Positions 23,942 to 32,689 are shown, counted from the stretch's first letter. The stretch: DNA of 62,663 bases from 2-01-FULL-49-17 sp964553025 (GCA_964553025.1 CAZKJF010000007.1:1-62663); one strand, 5' to 3'. The notes: a model not told the origin generated them from the sequence alone. A program made the numbers and translations.

Positions 23942-26577
23942 TAGAGTTTTTCCATCTCCGCCCAATTAGCCCCGATTTTGGCATCTACCACAATCGGTAC
24001 TTTAAATTCCCGGACCGACTGCATAATCTCGACTATCTTGGGCGTAATCTCGGCAACCATATCCTGTTTTACTTCAAAGAGCAGCTCATCGTGGACTTGG
24101 AGCAGCATAGCCGCTTGTCCGGCATACGCAGCATCGATAAGTTTCTGGATTTCGATCATGGCGAGTTTAATCAGATCGGCAGAGGTGCCCTGAACCGGCA
24201 TATTGATCGCCATGCGTTCGGCCGCCGCCTGGACGGCCGGCATGGTTGAATGGATGTCGGGCAAGAGTCGGCGGCGGCCGAAGACGGTTTCCACCCAGCC
24301 CTGGCGGCGGGCAAGGGCCTTCGTGTCTTCCATATAGCGGGCCAGGCCCGCAAATTCATGCATATAGTTTTGAATAAACAACCGCGCTTCGTCCCGGCCC
24401 ACGCCCGCCGCCCGCTGGAACCCGAGAATGCCCATGCCGTACAGCACGCCGAAATTCAGCACCTTCGCCTGACGGCGCATTTCTTTGGTCACCAATTCGG
24501 GCTTAACTCGAAACACGTCGGCGGCGGTACGCGTGTGAATATCTTCTCCCCGCCGGAACGCTTCGGTCATTTCCTTATCGCCGGAAATATGGGCGGCAAT
24601 GCGCAATTCGAGTTGTGAATAGTCGCAGGAAACCAATTTCCAGCCTGGTCGAGCGATAAACGCTTTCCGAAATTCTTGGCCCAGCTCGGTCCGAATCGGG
24701 ATATTTTGAAGGTTAGGATCTTGGCTTGAGAGTCGTCCTGTCGTTGCACCGGTCTGATTATAGGTGGTATGGATGCGATGATCGGCTGGATCAATAAGAG
24801 ATGGCAACGGATCGATATACGTAGTCTTTAATTTTTGAAGTTCCCGGTATTTCAGAATCAGGGCCACGATCGGATGTTCATCAACAAGTTTTTCCAATTC
24901 GCCGGCTGCCGTGGACTTGGCGCCTTTGCCGGTTTTCTTGACTTTCCCGCGCAAACCCAGCGTGTCGAACAGTATACCTGAAAGCTGCTGGGGTGAATTA
25001 ATATTAAATGCGGAACCGGCCATGCCATGAATCTGGGTCTCCAGAATCGAGATTTCCGCGGCAACCTTGGCGCCGAGGCCGGTGGCAATTTTATCGTCGA
25101 CGAGAATGCCGATGGCCTCCATCCGAGCCAGCACCGGCGACAGCGGCAACTCAATATCGGTTAAGACTGAGGCCGTATGAAGATTCTTGAGGCGCTCCCG
25201 ATACCGCTGGGCAAGTTTCGCCAGATGATCGGCTCGAGCAGAAAAACCGCCTGAAACATCCTGATTGAATTCGGCAAAATACAGGCGTTCTAAGGCATAA
25301 TCACGCGTGTCGGAATTGAGAACATAGGCTGCCAGCTTCACATCAAAAACAAAGCCGGTCGGCATCCAGCCGCGTTTCAATCCCCAGCGGACGATTGCCT
25401 TGGTATCATGAACGAGCTTGCCGATATCAGGATCGGTCAAAATCTCGGCCAGCCCCGCGCCGATAGCTTTGTCGCCTGCCGCCATCTCTGAAACCGCGAT
25501 CGGGTTTTCTGAGTTGGCGGCGACCACGATCACCTCTTGGGTTATGTCGAAAACTATTTCCCGTGCCTTTTTGAGAGCCGTGAGATGTGCCAGGATTTCA
25601 CGCTCGTCGGCAACCAAAGTTGATGGCACAGAGGCCTCAAACAAAGTCGCCGGCGCAGCCGGCGACTTTGTTTGAGCGCCGGCCTCCTCAATCTCCGCAA
25701 GCCGCTTCACGGTGCTATACAGCGCCAAGTCCTTCAGCATCCCCTCGAGCCCAGACCGATCCAGATGGCTTCGCCACTGGGCTTCATCGAGAGAAAAATG
25801 GATATCCACGTCGCGGATAATTGTCGCCAGCTTTTTTGAAAAAAACGCCTGATCCTTGTTATCAATCAACTTCTGGCTCAATTTTTCGGTCAGTATTTTA
25901 GGCTTTTTCCCTTTTTTCTCAAGCGCCCGATACAAATCATCGAGACTGCCGAATTCCTTAATTAAAGCTGACGCGGTTTTTTCGCCGATCCCGGGCACCC
26001 CGGGAATATTATCCGAGGGATCGCCTTTCAGACCTTTAAAATCAATTAACTGTTCCGGCGACAAGCCATATCGTTTCTCGACTTCTGATTCATCATACGT
26101 CACCGTATCAGTTACGCCTTTGCGCAGCGTCCAGACAACGACTTTCTTGCCCTCGACCAGTTGCAAGGTGTCCAAATCGCCGGTCATAATGATCGTCTGA
26201 AGATTCTTGTGTTCCTTCGCTTGTTCCGATAATGCTCCGATTACGTCATCAGCTTCGAATCCCGCCTTTTCAAAAATGGGAATTCCAAATGCGGCCAAAA
26301 GTTCCTTAATGTACGGAACTTGAGCATGCAACTCATCAGGCGCTTTGACCCGATGGCTTTTGTACTCGGCAAATTCCTCATGGCGAAACGTCGGGCCGGC
26401 TAAATCAAATGCAGCCGCAATATATTCCGGCTGCACGTCTTTGATCATTTTGATGAGCACGGACATGAAGCCGAAGACAGCATTTGTCGGCACGCCGCTC
26501 GACGTGGCAAGCGGCGGCAAAGCGTGAAATGCCCGATGAACCAGCGCATGGCCGTCAATGAGAACAAGTTTTTTCAT
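23941..26577 (-). CDS. polA: DNA polymerase I
   Basis: The 878-residue enzyme has a 5'-3' exonuclease domain (1-290; AAFDLAGPTFRHEEFAEYK, GDPSDNIPGVPGIG), a 3'-5' exonuclease-like domain (about 320-490) and a polymerase domain with DYSQLELRIAAH, the KVLNFGVLYGMG finger helix and QVHDELLFE. In the proofreading domain the first motif reads FDITQE, lacking the DxE metal pair, so proofreading is probably lost, as in Taq and Bacillus enzymes. The ATG at 26577 overlaps the tsaE stop by 4 bp. A perfect 19-bp inverted repeat (25636-25676) encodes the linker between the two exonuclease domains. Confidence 0.97.
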   Translation of the reverse strand: MKKLVLIDGHALVHRAFHALPPLATSSGVPTNAVFGFMSVLIKMIKDVQPEYIAAAFDLAGPTFRHEEFAEYKSHRVKAPDELHAQVPYIKELLAAFGIPIFEKAGFEADDVIGALSEQAKEHKNLQTIIMTGDLDTLQLVEGKKVVVWTLRKGVTDTVTYDESEVEKRYGLSPEQLIDFKGLKGDPSDNIPGVPGIGEKTASALIKEFGSLDDLYRALEKKGKKPKILTEKLSQKLIDNKDQAFFSKKLATIIRDVDIHFSLDEAQWRSHLDRSGLEGMLKDLALYSTVKRLAEIEEAGAQTKSPAAPATLFEASVPSTLVADEREILAHLTALKKAREIVFDITQEVIVVAANSENPIAVSEMAAGDKAIGAGLAEILTDPDIGKLVHDTKAIVRWGLKRGWMPTGFVFDVKLAAYVLNSDTRDYALERLYFAEFNQDVSGGFSARADHLAKLAQRYRERLKNLHTASVLTDIELPLSPVLARMEAIGILVDDKIATGLGAKVAAEISILETQIHGMAGSAFNINSPQQLSGILFDTLGLRGKVKKTGKGAKSTAAGELEKLVDEHPIVALILKYRELQKLKTTYIDPLPSLIDPADHRIHTTYNQTGATTGRLSSQDPNLQNIPIRTELGQEFRKAFIARPGWKLVSCDYSQLELRIAAHISGDKEMTEAFRRGEDIHTRTAADVFRVKPELVTKEMRRQAKVLNFGVLYGMGILGFQRAAGVGRDEARLFIQNYMHEFAGLARYMEDTKALARRQGWVETVFGRRRLLPDIHSTMPAVQAAAERMAINMPVQGTSADLIKLAMIEIQKLIDAAYAGQAAMLLQVHDELLFEVKQDMVAEITPKIVEIMQSVREFKVPIVVDAKIGANWAEMEKL
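25636..25676. repeat. Perfect 19-bp inverted repeat inside polA
   Basis: Arms CTCAAACAAAGTCGCCGGC and complement around a GCA loop, in frame, within the linker between exonuclease domains. It has the shape of the genome's intergenic terminators but is translated. Confidence 0.9.
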
Positions 26578-27014
26578 GAGATAATGATTCTTCGTTTCTG
26601 TTCCGCCACATGATCGATGTGGATCGTGATTCGTTTCGCCGGCAGGATGTCCGCTACCCGCTCGGGCCATTCGATCAGAATAACAGCATCGGGCTGGCGC
26701 AGAATTTCTTCGATTCCTAAGGCTTTCAGATCGCCAGAATCTCGCAAGCGGTAGCAGTCAATGTGATAGAGATGAGTAAACGGCCCGGCGGCAATTTTAT
26801 ATTTCTTTAAAATAGTAAATGTAGGGCTTTTGAGTTTTTCGGAAATGCCGAGCGCGGCGGCGAAGGCCTGCACAAAGGTTGTTTTGCCCGCTCCTAGTTC
26901 CCCTTCCAAACCTACGACGACCGGTCCGTTTACCAATTCTTCTACGACCGCCTTGGCGTATGTTTGAGCAATCACGGCTGTCTCGCTGATCCCCTCCGAA
27001 ACGTATTCGCGCAT
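26574..27014 (-). CDS. tsaE: tRNA threonylcarbamoyladenosine biosynthesis ATPase TsaE
   Basis: TsaE is the ATPase that resets the TsaBDE complex making t6A37 on tRNAs reading ANN codons. The 146-residue product has Walker A GELGAGKTTFVQAFA (about 38-52), SPTFTILKKY, HIDCYRL and ILIEWPERV, all in the family order. It opens an operon tsaE-polA-mutM-DUF3048-holA with overlaps or near-overlaps throughout. The promoter predicts that transcription starts at the ATG itself. TsaB, TsaC and TsaD are not in the window. Confidence 0.95.
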   Translation of the reverse strand: MREYVSEGISETAVIAQTYAKAVVEELVNGPVVVGLEGELGAGKTTFVQAFAAALGISEKLKSPTFTILKKYKIAAGPFTHLYHIDCYRLRDSGDLKALGIEEILRQPDAVILIEWPERVADILPAKRITIHIDHVAEQKRRIIIS

Positions 27015-27020
27015 GGTCCC

Positions 27021-27049
27021 ATCATAGCCGTTTAATTGGCTTTTTTCAA
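27021..27049 (-). promoter_or_regulatory. Promoter of the tsaE-polA operon (leaderless)
   Basis: Minus-strand TTGAAA (27044-27049), 17-nt spacer, TATGAT (27021-27026), then GGGACC and the ATG. One of the clearest leaderless promoters in the window. Confidence 0.78.
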
Positions 27050-27068
27050 GGATTTTTTGTAATTGAAA

Positions 27069-27109
27069 AGCCCGAGTTCGAAGTCGCCTGACGGCGACGA
27101 ACTCGGGCT
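27069..27109 (-). terminator. Hairpin terminator of the envelope operon
   Basis: Outer arms AGCCCGAGTTCG and complement, with an inner GTCGCC/GGCGAC stem. On the minus strand TTTTCAATTACAAAAAAT follows. It overlaps no gene and lies 44 nt after the stop at 27153. Confidence 0.8.
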
Positions 27110-27152
27110 GTCGGTCCGCGCGACCGCGGACTGATGAAAGAACAGGAAAGAA

Positions 27153-27926
27153 CTACTTTGGGCCACATAGCTTTTGGGTCCGTTCCGATTCCCGACTCCA
27201 GCCATACTCGTTGTAGAGTCGACTGAAGCACTCATCGGCATCCTCTCCCAGCCGGCGGCCCTCGATTGGCGCTGGCGCCGCTGACAGAGGAGTCTGTGAC
27301 TGTGGCGCCGGATTATCGGGAACATAGCTGAAATTCCCGCCAACCCGGTCACCAACCTGCGGCGCCCGGAAACCCTTGGGAACGGTTTCACGGTACAACC
27401 GCTGGCCTTCGCTTAGGAACCGCGGCGACGCCTCCACAAATCCAGAGAGGAGCACAAGGATCGCCAGTCCTGCAACCACCCAGCGGCCCCAGCGCGGCGC
27501 TTTGGACCAGATACCGGTCCAGAACACCACAATGAGGAGGCCGATCCCAATGAGAATTCGGCTTTCCGCGGAGAGCAGCCAGAACTGGCGCCAGAGCTCC
27601 AGATAGAGTGCCCCAATGATCACCAGCGCCGTAAGGATACGGAACCAGTAAACTTCAAGGAACCTCTGGAACCTTGACCAATGGTTGGTCATCGCCCAGC
27701 CGGCGGCCACCACGGCTCCAACCAGCAATGCTTCTTCGGTCCAGGCGCGAGCCAAGATGAAGATGATGACCACGCCAGTCAGTACCGCTGCCGCAAACCA
27801 AGCATGGCGGCCGCGGCCAGCACTCCAGGTACGGAGTACCAGGTGGTTGTGAGGCCAGGTCTTCACCATAGCAATGATGAAGATAATGACCGCCACCGCC
27901 AAGGTGAAGGTCCATTTGTATTCCAT
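27153..27926 (-). CDS. Six-helix membrane protein with secreted C-terminal tail
   Basis: I do not recognise this family. The protein (about 257 residues) has six hydrophobic segments in the first 175 residues and then a hydrophilic tail of about 80 residues with two Cys (DECFSRLYNEY, QKLCGPK). The ATG at 27926 is chosen over upstream frame starts because GGAGA lies 6 nt before it. It follows the glycine-zipper gene by 48 nt and shares its promoter. GC content and the strong ribosome site differ from the housekeeping genes. The pair may form an envelope complex; this is inference from coexpression only. Confidence 0.68.
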   Translation of the reverse strand: MEYKWTFTLAVAVIIFIIAMVKTWPHNHLVLRTWSAGRGRHAWFAAAVLTGVVIIFILARAWTEEALLVGAVVAAGWAMTNHWSRFQRFLEVYWFRILTALVIIGALYLELWRQFWLLSAESRILIGIGLLIVVFWTGIWSKAPRWGRWVVAGLAILVLLSGFVEASPRFLSEGQRLYRETVPKGFRAPQVGDRVGGNFSYVPDNPAPQSQTPLSAAPAPIEGRRLGEDADECFSRLYNEYGWSRESERTQKLCGPK

Positions 27927-27974
27927 ACGCATTCTCCAATCTCTGTAAGGAGAGCGCCCTATGCGCACTCCCAT

Positions 27975-28823
27975 CTACTGGGTGCAGGAATTCCGCAGAT
28001 GCACAATTCCTGCTTTGTCGCGCTCCACGCACAGATCAGTGTACTCCATCATCAGTACACCGTCGATCTTGGCATTGGAGCCAGTGTTCTGCTTGCGGAA
28101 CCGGTATTCTGTTTCCGCCCATGGCACACATGCCGTCCGACCGGAACCAATGGTCAGGTCGCTTCCGTCCATGGCGATCATGGCTTCCGTATCATTCCGG
28201 ACACGAACCGAACCCGGCGTGCAGACGGAAGACTGCGGCATGGAGTACGAAACTTCTGATCCGGCTTCAGCAGCAACAGATCCTACCGAAGCCAATGCCG
28301 CACGTTGTGCGGCGGCTTCTTCAGCGAGAAGCTGAAGCTGCCGAGTGGCGGCTGTTTGAGCCACCATCATGTCAACATCCGGACGCGAGATGTTCATCGC
28401 CGTTGGAACCATGCGTTCCGTATTCTGGCGACGATGGCCGGCAATAGAATCCGCAATGATGCCCGCAACGGCGCCGATCGCGGCTCCCTTCAAGGTTCCG
28501 GAGACCCGACCATTACTGGCCATCGCTCCGATGACGGCACCGGCACCGGCCCCAAGGGCCGTACCGCCGCCGATTCTGATCCGAAGGGGACTGCCGAGGC
28601 GACGGCCGCTCAAAAGGGCCATAGCCATGAATGTCCCATCCTGAAGATAGTATCCGCGATATCCGCCGTAGACGGCGGAATACATCGCAAATTCCGCGGG
28701 GGAGATCTGCGACCGCGCTGCCAGGATTCGAGCCTGGTTGATCGCGATCGAGACGTTATCCTGGGCAGCCGCCGGAACGGCGGCTGCCAGAAACAAACAG
28801 AGAACTGCGAGTACAGGTTTCAT
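27975..28823 (-). CDS. Secreted glycine-zipper protein
   Basis: The 282-residue product has a signal peptide (1-20, cleavage after AAA/AQ), then a Gly/Ala-rich glycine-zipper region (about 85-130: GGGTALGAGAGAVIGAMAS and a second GAAIGAVAGIIADS block), a helical Ala/Gln-rich segment (about 150-190) and a C-terminal domain with three Cys (SSVCTPGS, TACVPW, LCVERD) plus a final SCTQ. Glycine zippers pack in membranes or form oligomers. A strong GAGGTGA site lies 4 nt before the ATG. Its promoter (28947-28975) sits inside a cluster of TGTCACC/GGTGACA repeats. Function unknown. Confidence 0.72.
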   Translation of the reverse strand: MKPVLAVLCLFLAAAVPAAAQDNVSIAINQARILAARSQISPAEFAMYSAVYGGYRGYYLQDGTFMAMALLSGRRLGSPLRIRIGGGTALGAGAGAVIGAMASNGRVSGTLKGAAIGAVAGIIADSIAGHRRQNTERMVPTAMNISRPDVDMMVAQTAATRQLQLLAEEAAAQRAALASVGSVAAEAGSEVSYSMPQSSVCTPGSVRVRNDTEAMIAMDGSDLTIGSGRTACVPWAETEYRFRKQNTGSNAKIDGVLMMEYTDLCVERDKAGIVHLRNSCTQ

Positions 28824-28878
28824 GCATCACCTCGTGAAAGCTCGCGCTCGCGCGTCGAGCGGGAAAAATGTCCAAGGG

Positions 28879-29108
28879 TGTCACCGGTGACATGTCACCA
28901 GTGACACCATCCAATTGTGAACGTGCTGTCACCTTGCTATGGCTACATTATATCAAATTTATACTGTTTTGTAAAGTGGTATAATATAGCCTAAAAACAC
29001 CGTTTTCAGGGGTGACGGGGTAACACACTGTAGTGTCATGGTGTCACCTGTCACCTCTGGCACTGGTGACACCTATTTTGACACCAGTGTCACCTATTCA
29101 GTGTCACC
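28879..29108. repeat. TGTCACC/GGTGACA repeat cluster 1
   Basis: Nine exact copies of the heptamer TGTCACC or its complement occur in 230 nt (28879, 28886, 28893, 28927, 29042, 29049, 29065, 29088, 29102). They include the perfect 14-bp palindrome TGTCACCGGTGACA (28879-28892), the near-copy TGTCACCAGTGACA (28893-28906) and TGACACCAGTGTCA (29079-29092). They flank the promoter of the 27975-28823 gene on both sides. This fills the intergenic space between that gene and yraN; no ORF is supported in it. Confidence 0.85.
28947..28975 (-). promoter_or_regulatory. Promoter of the glycine-zipper envelope operon
   Basis: Minus-strand TTTACA (28970-28975), 17-nt spacer, TATAAT (28947-28952). Transcription would start near 28940 and run through the repeats at 28879-28933, so these could act as operators or leader structure. 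Confidence 0.78.
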
Positions 29109-29110
29109 CC

Positions 29111-29482
29111 TTACTCAATATTTTTATAGTGTCGAATCTTTGCTACTTTATGCTTAAGATCAAGGGTAACCGCGACTACATCCATTTGCCACAGAGTTTC
29201 TTCTCCTAGACGATATTCGATCAGAAAAGTCCGGGCGATTCGTTCCATCCGAACCTGCTTGGCATGATTAACGCGAAGCTCCGGTTCAAATCCTGCCATC
29301 TCTCGGCTATTGGTTTTTACTTCAACCAGAACAACAACCCCTTCTTTTGACGCAATAATATCTGCCTCGCCCCACGGTTTTCGGTAGTTTTGAGCCAATA
29401 TACGATATCCCTTTTGGCTTAAATAGCGAGCCGCGTATCTCTCTCCCACCGCCCCGATAAAGATATGTCTATTTTGCGTCAT
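29111..29482 (-). CDS. yraN: YraN family (UPF0102) endonuclease-like protein
   Basis: A 123-residue protein with the Holliday-junction-resolvase-like fold. Signatures: GERYAARYLSQKGYRILAQNYR, GEADIIASKEGVVVLVEVKTNS (the D...ExK nuclease core, about 38-58) and a C-terminal WQMDVVAVTL. The biological role is not established. The stop lies 2 nt from the last repeat of cluster 1. Base composition is richer in A+T than the flanking blocks. The start is 98 nt from the divergent M23 gene. Confidence 0.93.
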   Translation of the reverse strand: MTQNRHIFIGAVGERYAARYLSQKGYRILAQNYRKPWGEADIIASKEGVVVLVEVKTNSREMAGFEPELRVNHAKQVRMERIARTFLIEYRLGEETLWQMDVVAVTLDLKHKVAKIRHYKNIE

Positions 29483-29580
29483 TCCCCCTTACTCTACCAC
29501 CAGAAAATCTATCCACAAACCCGATTGACCAAGGGCTAGTTTTGTGATACCCTTAGAGCACGTTCTCGTCCAGAGAACTT

Positions 29581-30720
29581 TTGTCTTTGTTAAGGCCAAA
29601 TCCCATTTTTACAGACCTCAAAAAATCGTTGCGTCGCTTGCGCATTTCCGGTTCTACCGGCTATGCTGGCTTTAAAAAAGCAGCCACTCATAAAGGAGTC
29701 CAGTTGTATGCCACTATCGGTCTTGCACTTATCCTGATCGTCTTAAAAAGCCAAACCGGCGACGAATCAGGATTTTTTAATTCGGTTGTCCATCATTACA
29801 TCGAAGAGACATCAGCTGCCATCAATGCTTCGGGCCCCGATGACCAGTTAGCTGATATTAGCGGGTTGGCAGTCCAGCAAGATACTTCCGGCCGCGGATC
29901 GGATATTAACCTCCTCTCTTCTTCAATCCAGGAGAATTCAATCGTAGCTTCCGATCCGAGCTCAACCGATTACCTGACAAGTTTTTTGCCCAACAAAATA
30001 ATCGAATATACCGTACAGCCAGGCGACGCTATTTCATTTATTGCATCCGACTTCGGCGTGAGCGTGAATTCAATTATTTGGGCCAATAATTTAAAGAGTG
30101 CTGATGCAATTAGTCCTGGTCAAGTACTTAAAATCCCTCCAATTTCCGGAGTTATTCATACGGTTGCAAAAGGCGATACGGTTTCCAGTATTGCCAAAAA
30201 ATACAATGCAGATGCGGACAAAATTGTCGCTTTTAATGACATCAATGATAATCAATTAACGATCGGTAATGATATTGTAGTTCCTGCAGGAACTCCGGCC
30301 GGTTCCTCTAAAGTTTCTTCTTCATCAATCGTTGTCTCTACCGCTCAAAATTTTTCTCACCTCCCTGATCTTGGCGATTATTTCCTTATTCCGACAACCG
30401 GCTATGATTGGGGGATTATCCATGATCGAAACGGTGTAGATATAGCCAACTCTTGCGGTACGCCGATTCACGCGGCAGCTGACGGATCAGTCGCAATTGC
30501 ACTCTCTAGCGGCTGGAATGGCGGTTTCGGTGAATACATCAAATTGATCCACGGAAATGGCACTGAAACATTGTACGCTCACTTAAGTAAACTTTTTGTC
30601 AGTGCAGGAGAAACTGTCACCAAAGGTGAGACTATTGCGCTCATGGGCACAACTGGCCATTCAACAGGATGTCATCTCCATTTCGAAGTTCATGGCGCCA
30701 AGAATCCGCTTGCAAAATAG
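29581..30720 (+). CDS. LysM-domain M23 peptidase-like protein
   Basis: A 379-residue envelope protein: N-terminal basic region, one membrane helix (about 42-58), a Ser-rich spacer, two LysM domains (about 140-187, YTVQPGDAISFIASDFGVS; about 191-238, HTVAKGDTVSSIAKKY) that bind peptidoglycan, and a C-terminal M23 (LytM) domain with YAHLS and CHLHFEV. The first zinc-ligand motif HxGxD reads RNGVD, with His two residues earlier, so catalytic activity is uncertain. Start is TTG at 29581 because no ATG precedes the helix. The gene is A+T-rich. Its stop abuts the comM stop directly with no terminator between. Confidence 0.87.
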   Translation: MSLLRPNPIFTDLKKSLRRLRISGSTGYAGFKKAATHKGVQLYATIGLALILIVLKSQTGDESGFFNSVVHHYIEETSAAINASGPDDQLADISGLAVQQDTSGRGSDINLLSSSIQENSIVASDPSSTDYLTSFLPNKIIEYTVQPGDAISFIASDFGVSVNSIIWANNLKSADAISPGQVLKIPPISGVIHTVAKGDTVSSIAKKYNADADKIVAFNDINDNQLTIGNDIVVPAGTPAGSSKVSSSSIVVSTAQNFSHLPDLGDYFLIPTTGYDWGIIHDRNGVDIANSCGTPIHAAADGSVAIALSSGWNGGFGEYIKLIHGNGTETLYAHLSKLFVSAGETVTKGETIALMGTTGHSTGCHLHFEVHGAKNPLAK

Positions 30721-32268
30721 TTAAACAGCTCCGGAAGCCACTTTTTCGTTGATTTTTAAACTCATCGCTTCGGCAATATGCTTTTCTCCAACATACTGAG
30801 AAGCGTCAAGATCGGCTATTGTACGGCCGATCTTTTTGATTTTATGGTATGTGCGCAATGATACATTCTTGGCTGAAATAAATTGCCTCAAGAGCGATTC
30901 GGCAGATGGAGTAAGGATACAGAATAAGTCTATGTTTTTGTAGCTAATTTCAGCATTATTTAAAATATCAGTTCCCAAAAAGCGCTTCTCTTGAATGGCT
31001 CGAGCTGCCGCTACCAAGTGTCTTACTTTTTTAAACTCCTCAAGGGGCATAAGATCGTTTGTTTTTTCGAACAGAGAGGTTTCTCGAGGGACGAGAACTT
31101 GGATATCAATACGATCCAAGAGGGGGCCTGATATTTTCTTTCGATAGCGAGTGATGTTAATCGGGGAACAGACGCATTCTTCACTGGAATTTCCCAAATT
31201 ACCGCATGGGCATGGATTCATAGCCCCTATAAGCATAGATTTGGCCGGTAGACGCACGGAACCCGCTGCACGTGAGACTGTGATCATTCCTTCTTCCAGC
31301 GGCTCTCTAAGGCCCTCTAAAACGTTTCTGGAGAATTCGGGTAATTCGTCGAGGAAAAGTACGCCACGATGGGCTAAGCTAATTTCGCCGGGCCGAGGAC
31401 TGCTTCCGCCGCCGACAATAGCGGCGGCGGAAGCAGTATGGTGAGGATTTCGGAAGGGCCGCTGATGGGGAAATACGCCGTTTTTAAGTAATCCAAGCGC
31501 GCTATATATCCGAGCAACTTCGATTGCTTCAGAAAATAACAGGGGAGGCAGTAAATCCATTAAAGACTTAGCCAAAAGCGTTTTTCCTGTTCCCGGCGGC
31601 CCGCTCATCAAGAGATTGTGGCCGCCGGAGGCGGCCACAATCAACGCTCTTTTAGCTGCATATTGACCCTTAATCATGCGAAACGAATCGCCGCCGCCCT
31701 GCTCATCTTCCAAGGAAGGCAGGAGAGTTCGCTCAGCTGGGGTAATAAGCAACTTTCCGGAAAGGTGAGAAATAACAGCAGTAATACTAGATACGCCAAA
31801 TATGGAAACACCTTCAACGACAGCTGCTTCGGCTTGATTGGCTGCAGGGACGAAGATTTCTTTAAAGCCGGCGTTTCGAGCCATTAAAGCGGCTGAAAGA
31901 ACACCATTTACGGCTTTTACTGAACCGTCCAAGGATAATTCTCCCAAAAAGAGTTTGTCCGAAGTCTGGAAAGAGACCTGCCGAGTCTCCAGGAGATACC
32001 CTACAGCAATGGGAAGATCATATGACGGCCCCTCTTTTCGAATATCAGCCGGCGCGAGGTTGATAATAATCTTTTTGTGTTTTGCGCTCGGAGGAGCGAG
32101 GCGGTTGGCCCGGATTGCCGAAGCAATCCGCTCTTTTGACTCTTGAACTGCCTTATCGGGCAACCCCACGATGCTGAAAGCATGCAAACCCGGCGTAGAG
32201 TCAACCTCAACCTCGATTAATTGAGCATCAATCCCGGTTATGGCGGCCGAAAACAATCGTACAGACAT
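30721..32268 (-). CDS. comM: ComM/YifB-type AAA+ Mg-chelatase-like ATPase
   Basis: ComM is a hexameric helicase-like ATPase promoting branch migration during natural transformation. The 515-residue product has the N-terminal Lon-protease-like fold (LHAFSIVGLPDKAVQES), Walker A SGPPGTGKTLLAKSL (about 216-230), Walker B GVLFLDELPEF, the conserved NPCPCGNLG with a Cys-rich loop, and a C-terminal helical Mg_chelatase_C domain. Two perfect inverted repeats are translated (31400-31436, 31614-31642). A pilus cluster and ComF elsewhere in the window fit a DNA-uptake role. Confidence 0.95.
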   Translation of the reverse strand: MSVRLFSAAITGIDAQLIEVEVDSTPGLHAFSIVGLPDKAVQESKERIASAIRANRLAPPSAKHKKIIINLAPADIRKEGPSYDLPIAVGYLLETRQVSFQTSDKLFLGELSLDGSVKAVNGVLSAALMARNAGFKEIFVPAANQAEAAVVEGVSIFGVSSITAVISHLSGKLLITPAERTLLPSLEDEQGGGDSFRMIKGQYAAKRALIVAASGGHNLLMSGPPGTGKTLLAKSLMDLLPPLLFSEAIEVARIYSALGLLKNGVFPHQRPFRNPHHTASAAAIVGGGSSPRPGEISLAHRGVLFLDELPEFSRNVLEGLREPLEEGMITVSRAAGSVRLPAKSMLIGAMNPCPCGNLGNSSEECVCSPINITRYRKKISGPLLDRIDIQVLVPRETSLFEKTNDLMPLEEFKKVRHLVAAARAIQEKRFLGTDILNNAEISYKNIDLFCILTPSAESLLRQFISAKNVSLRTYHKIKKIGRTIADLDASQYVGEKHIAEAMSLKINEKVASGAV

Positions 32269-32307
32269 GTCAGGAATACAGCAGTTAAATCAAACAGGAA
32301 TACTGAC

Positions 32308-32337
32308 AGTATATATCAGATTACAAAAAACTGTCAT
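32308..32337 (-). promoter_or_regulatory. Possible promoter of comM
   Basis: Minus-strand ATGACA (32332-32337), 18-nt spacer, TATACT (32308-32313), about 40 nt before the comM ATG. The boxes lie in an inverted repeat TGACAGT (32304-32310)/ACTGTCA (32330-32336) that may be an operator. The remainder of 32338-32500 shows no gene. Confidence 0.5.
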
Positions 32338-32507
32338 TTTTCAGAAAAAAAAGCAGCGCAGGTAGCGCTCTTTCGGTCAAAAATGAAAAGGGTAGAGAAA
32401 AAGCGACATCTGCGCTGTCTATTGTATGGCTGCCGGCGATCCGCAGCTAATTTCGAAACCGCTAGACAGCAATCATTACGAGGTACTGAATAAAGTATAG
32501 AGTGAGA

Positions 32508-32682
32508 GGTGACAGGTGTCAATGTAATTTGTGGATAAGGTGTCATTGGTGTCATGTGTCACCAATGACACCTCTGTCACCATAATTTTTTGGCTTTAAT
32601 TCTTAACTATTTTAGGTGACATAGTGACAGGTGACACTGTCACTATGTCATGGTGACAACAGTGCCATGTCACCTTGTCACC
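32508..32682. repeat. TGTCACC/GGTGACA repeat cluster 2
   Basis: Eight exact heptamers (32508, 32557, 32575, 32615, 32630, 32652, 32668, 32676) plus several one-base variants (GGTGTCA, AGTGACA). Two larger stems are built from them: 32539-32572 (13-bp perfect arms, 8-nt loop) and 32617-32650 (14-bp perfect arms, 6-nt loop). An exact DnaA-box sequence TGTGGATAA lies at 32530-32538. The cluster fills the space between comM's upstream region and the terminator of the next gene. No ORF is supported. Confidence 0.85.
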
Positions 32683-32689
32683 ATCCTAT

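Noticed and set aside
26578..26670. N-terminal extension of PolA (31 residues)
   Set aside because: It overlaps tsaE in another frame; the family start MKKLVLIDGHALVHRAFH is at 26577.
30718..30723. Terminator between M23 and comM
   Set aside because: The convergent stops abut directly and no hairpin is seen in either direction.
28879..32682. CRISPR array
   Set aside because: The repeated unit is only 7 nt, occurs in both orientations and lacks regular spacers; no cas genes are nearby.
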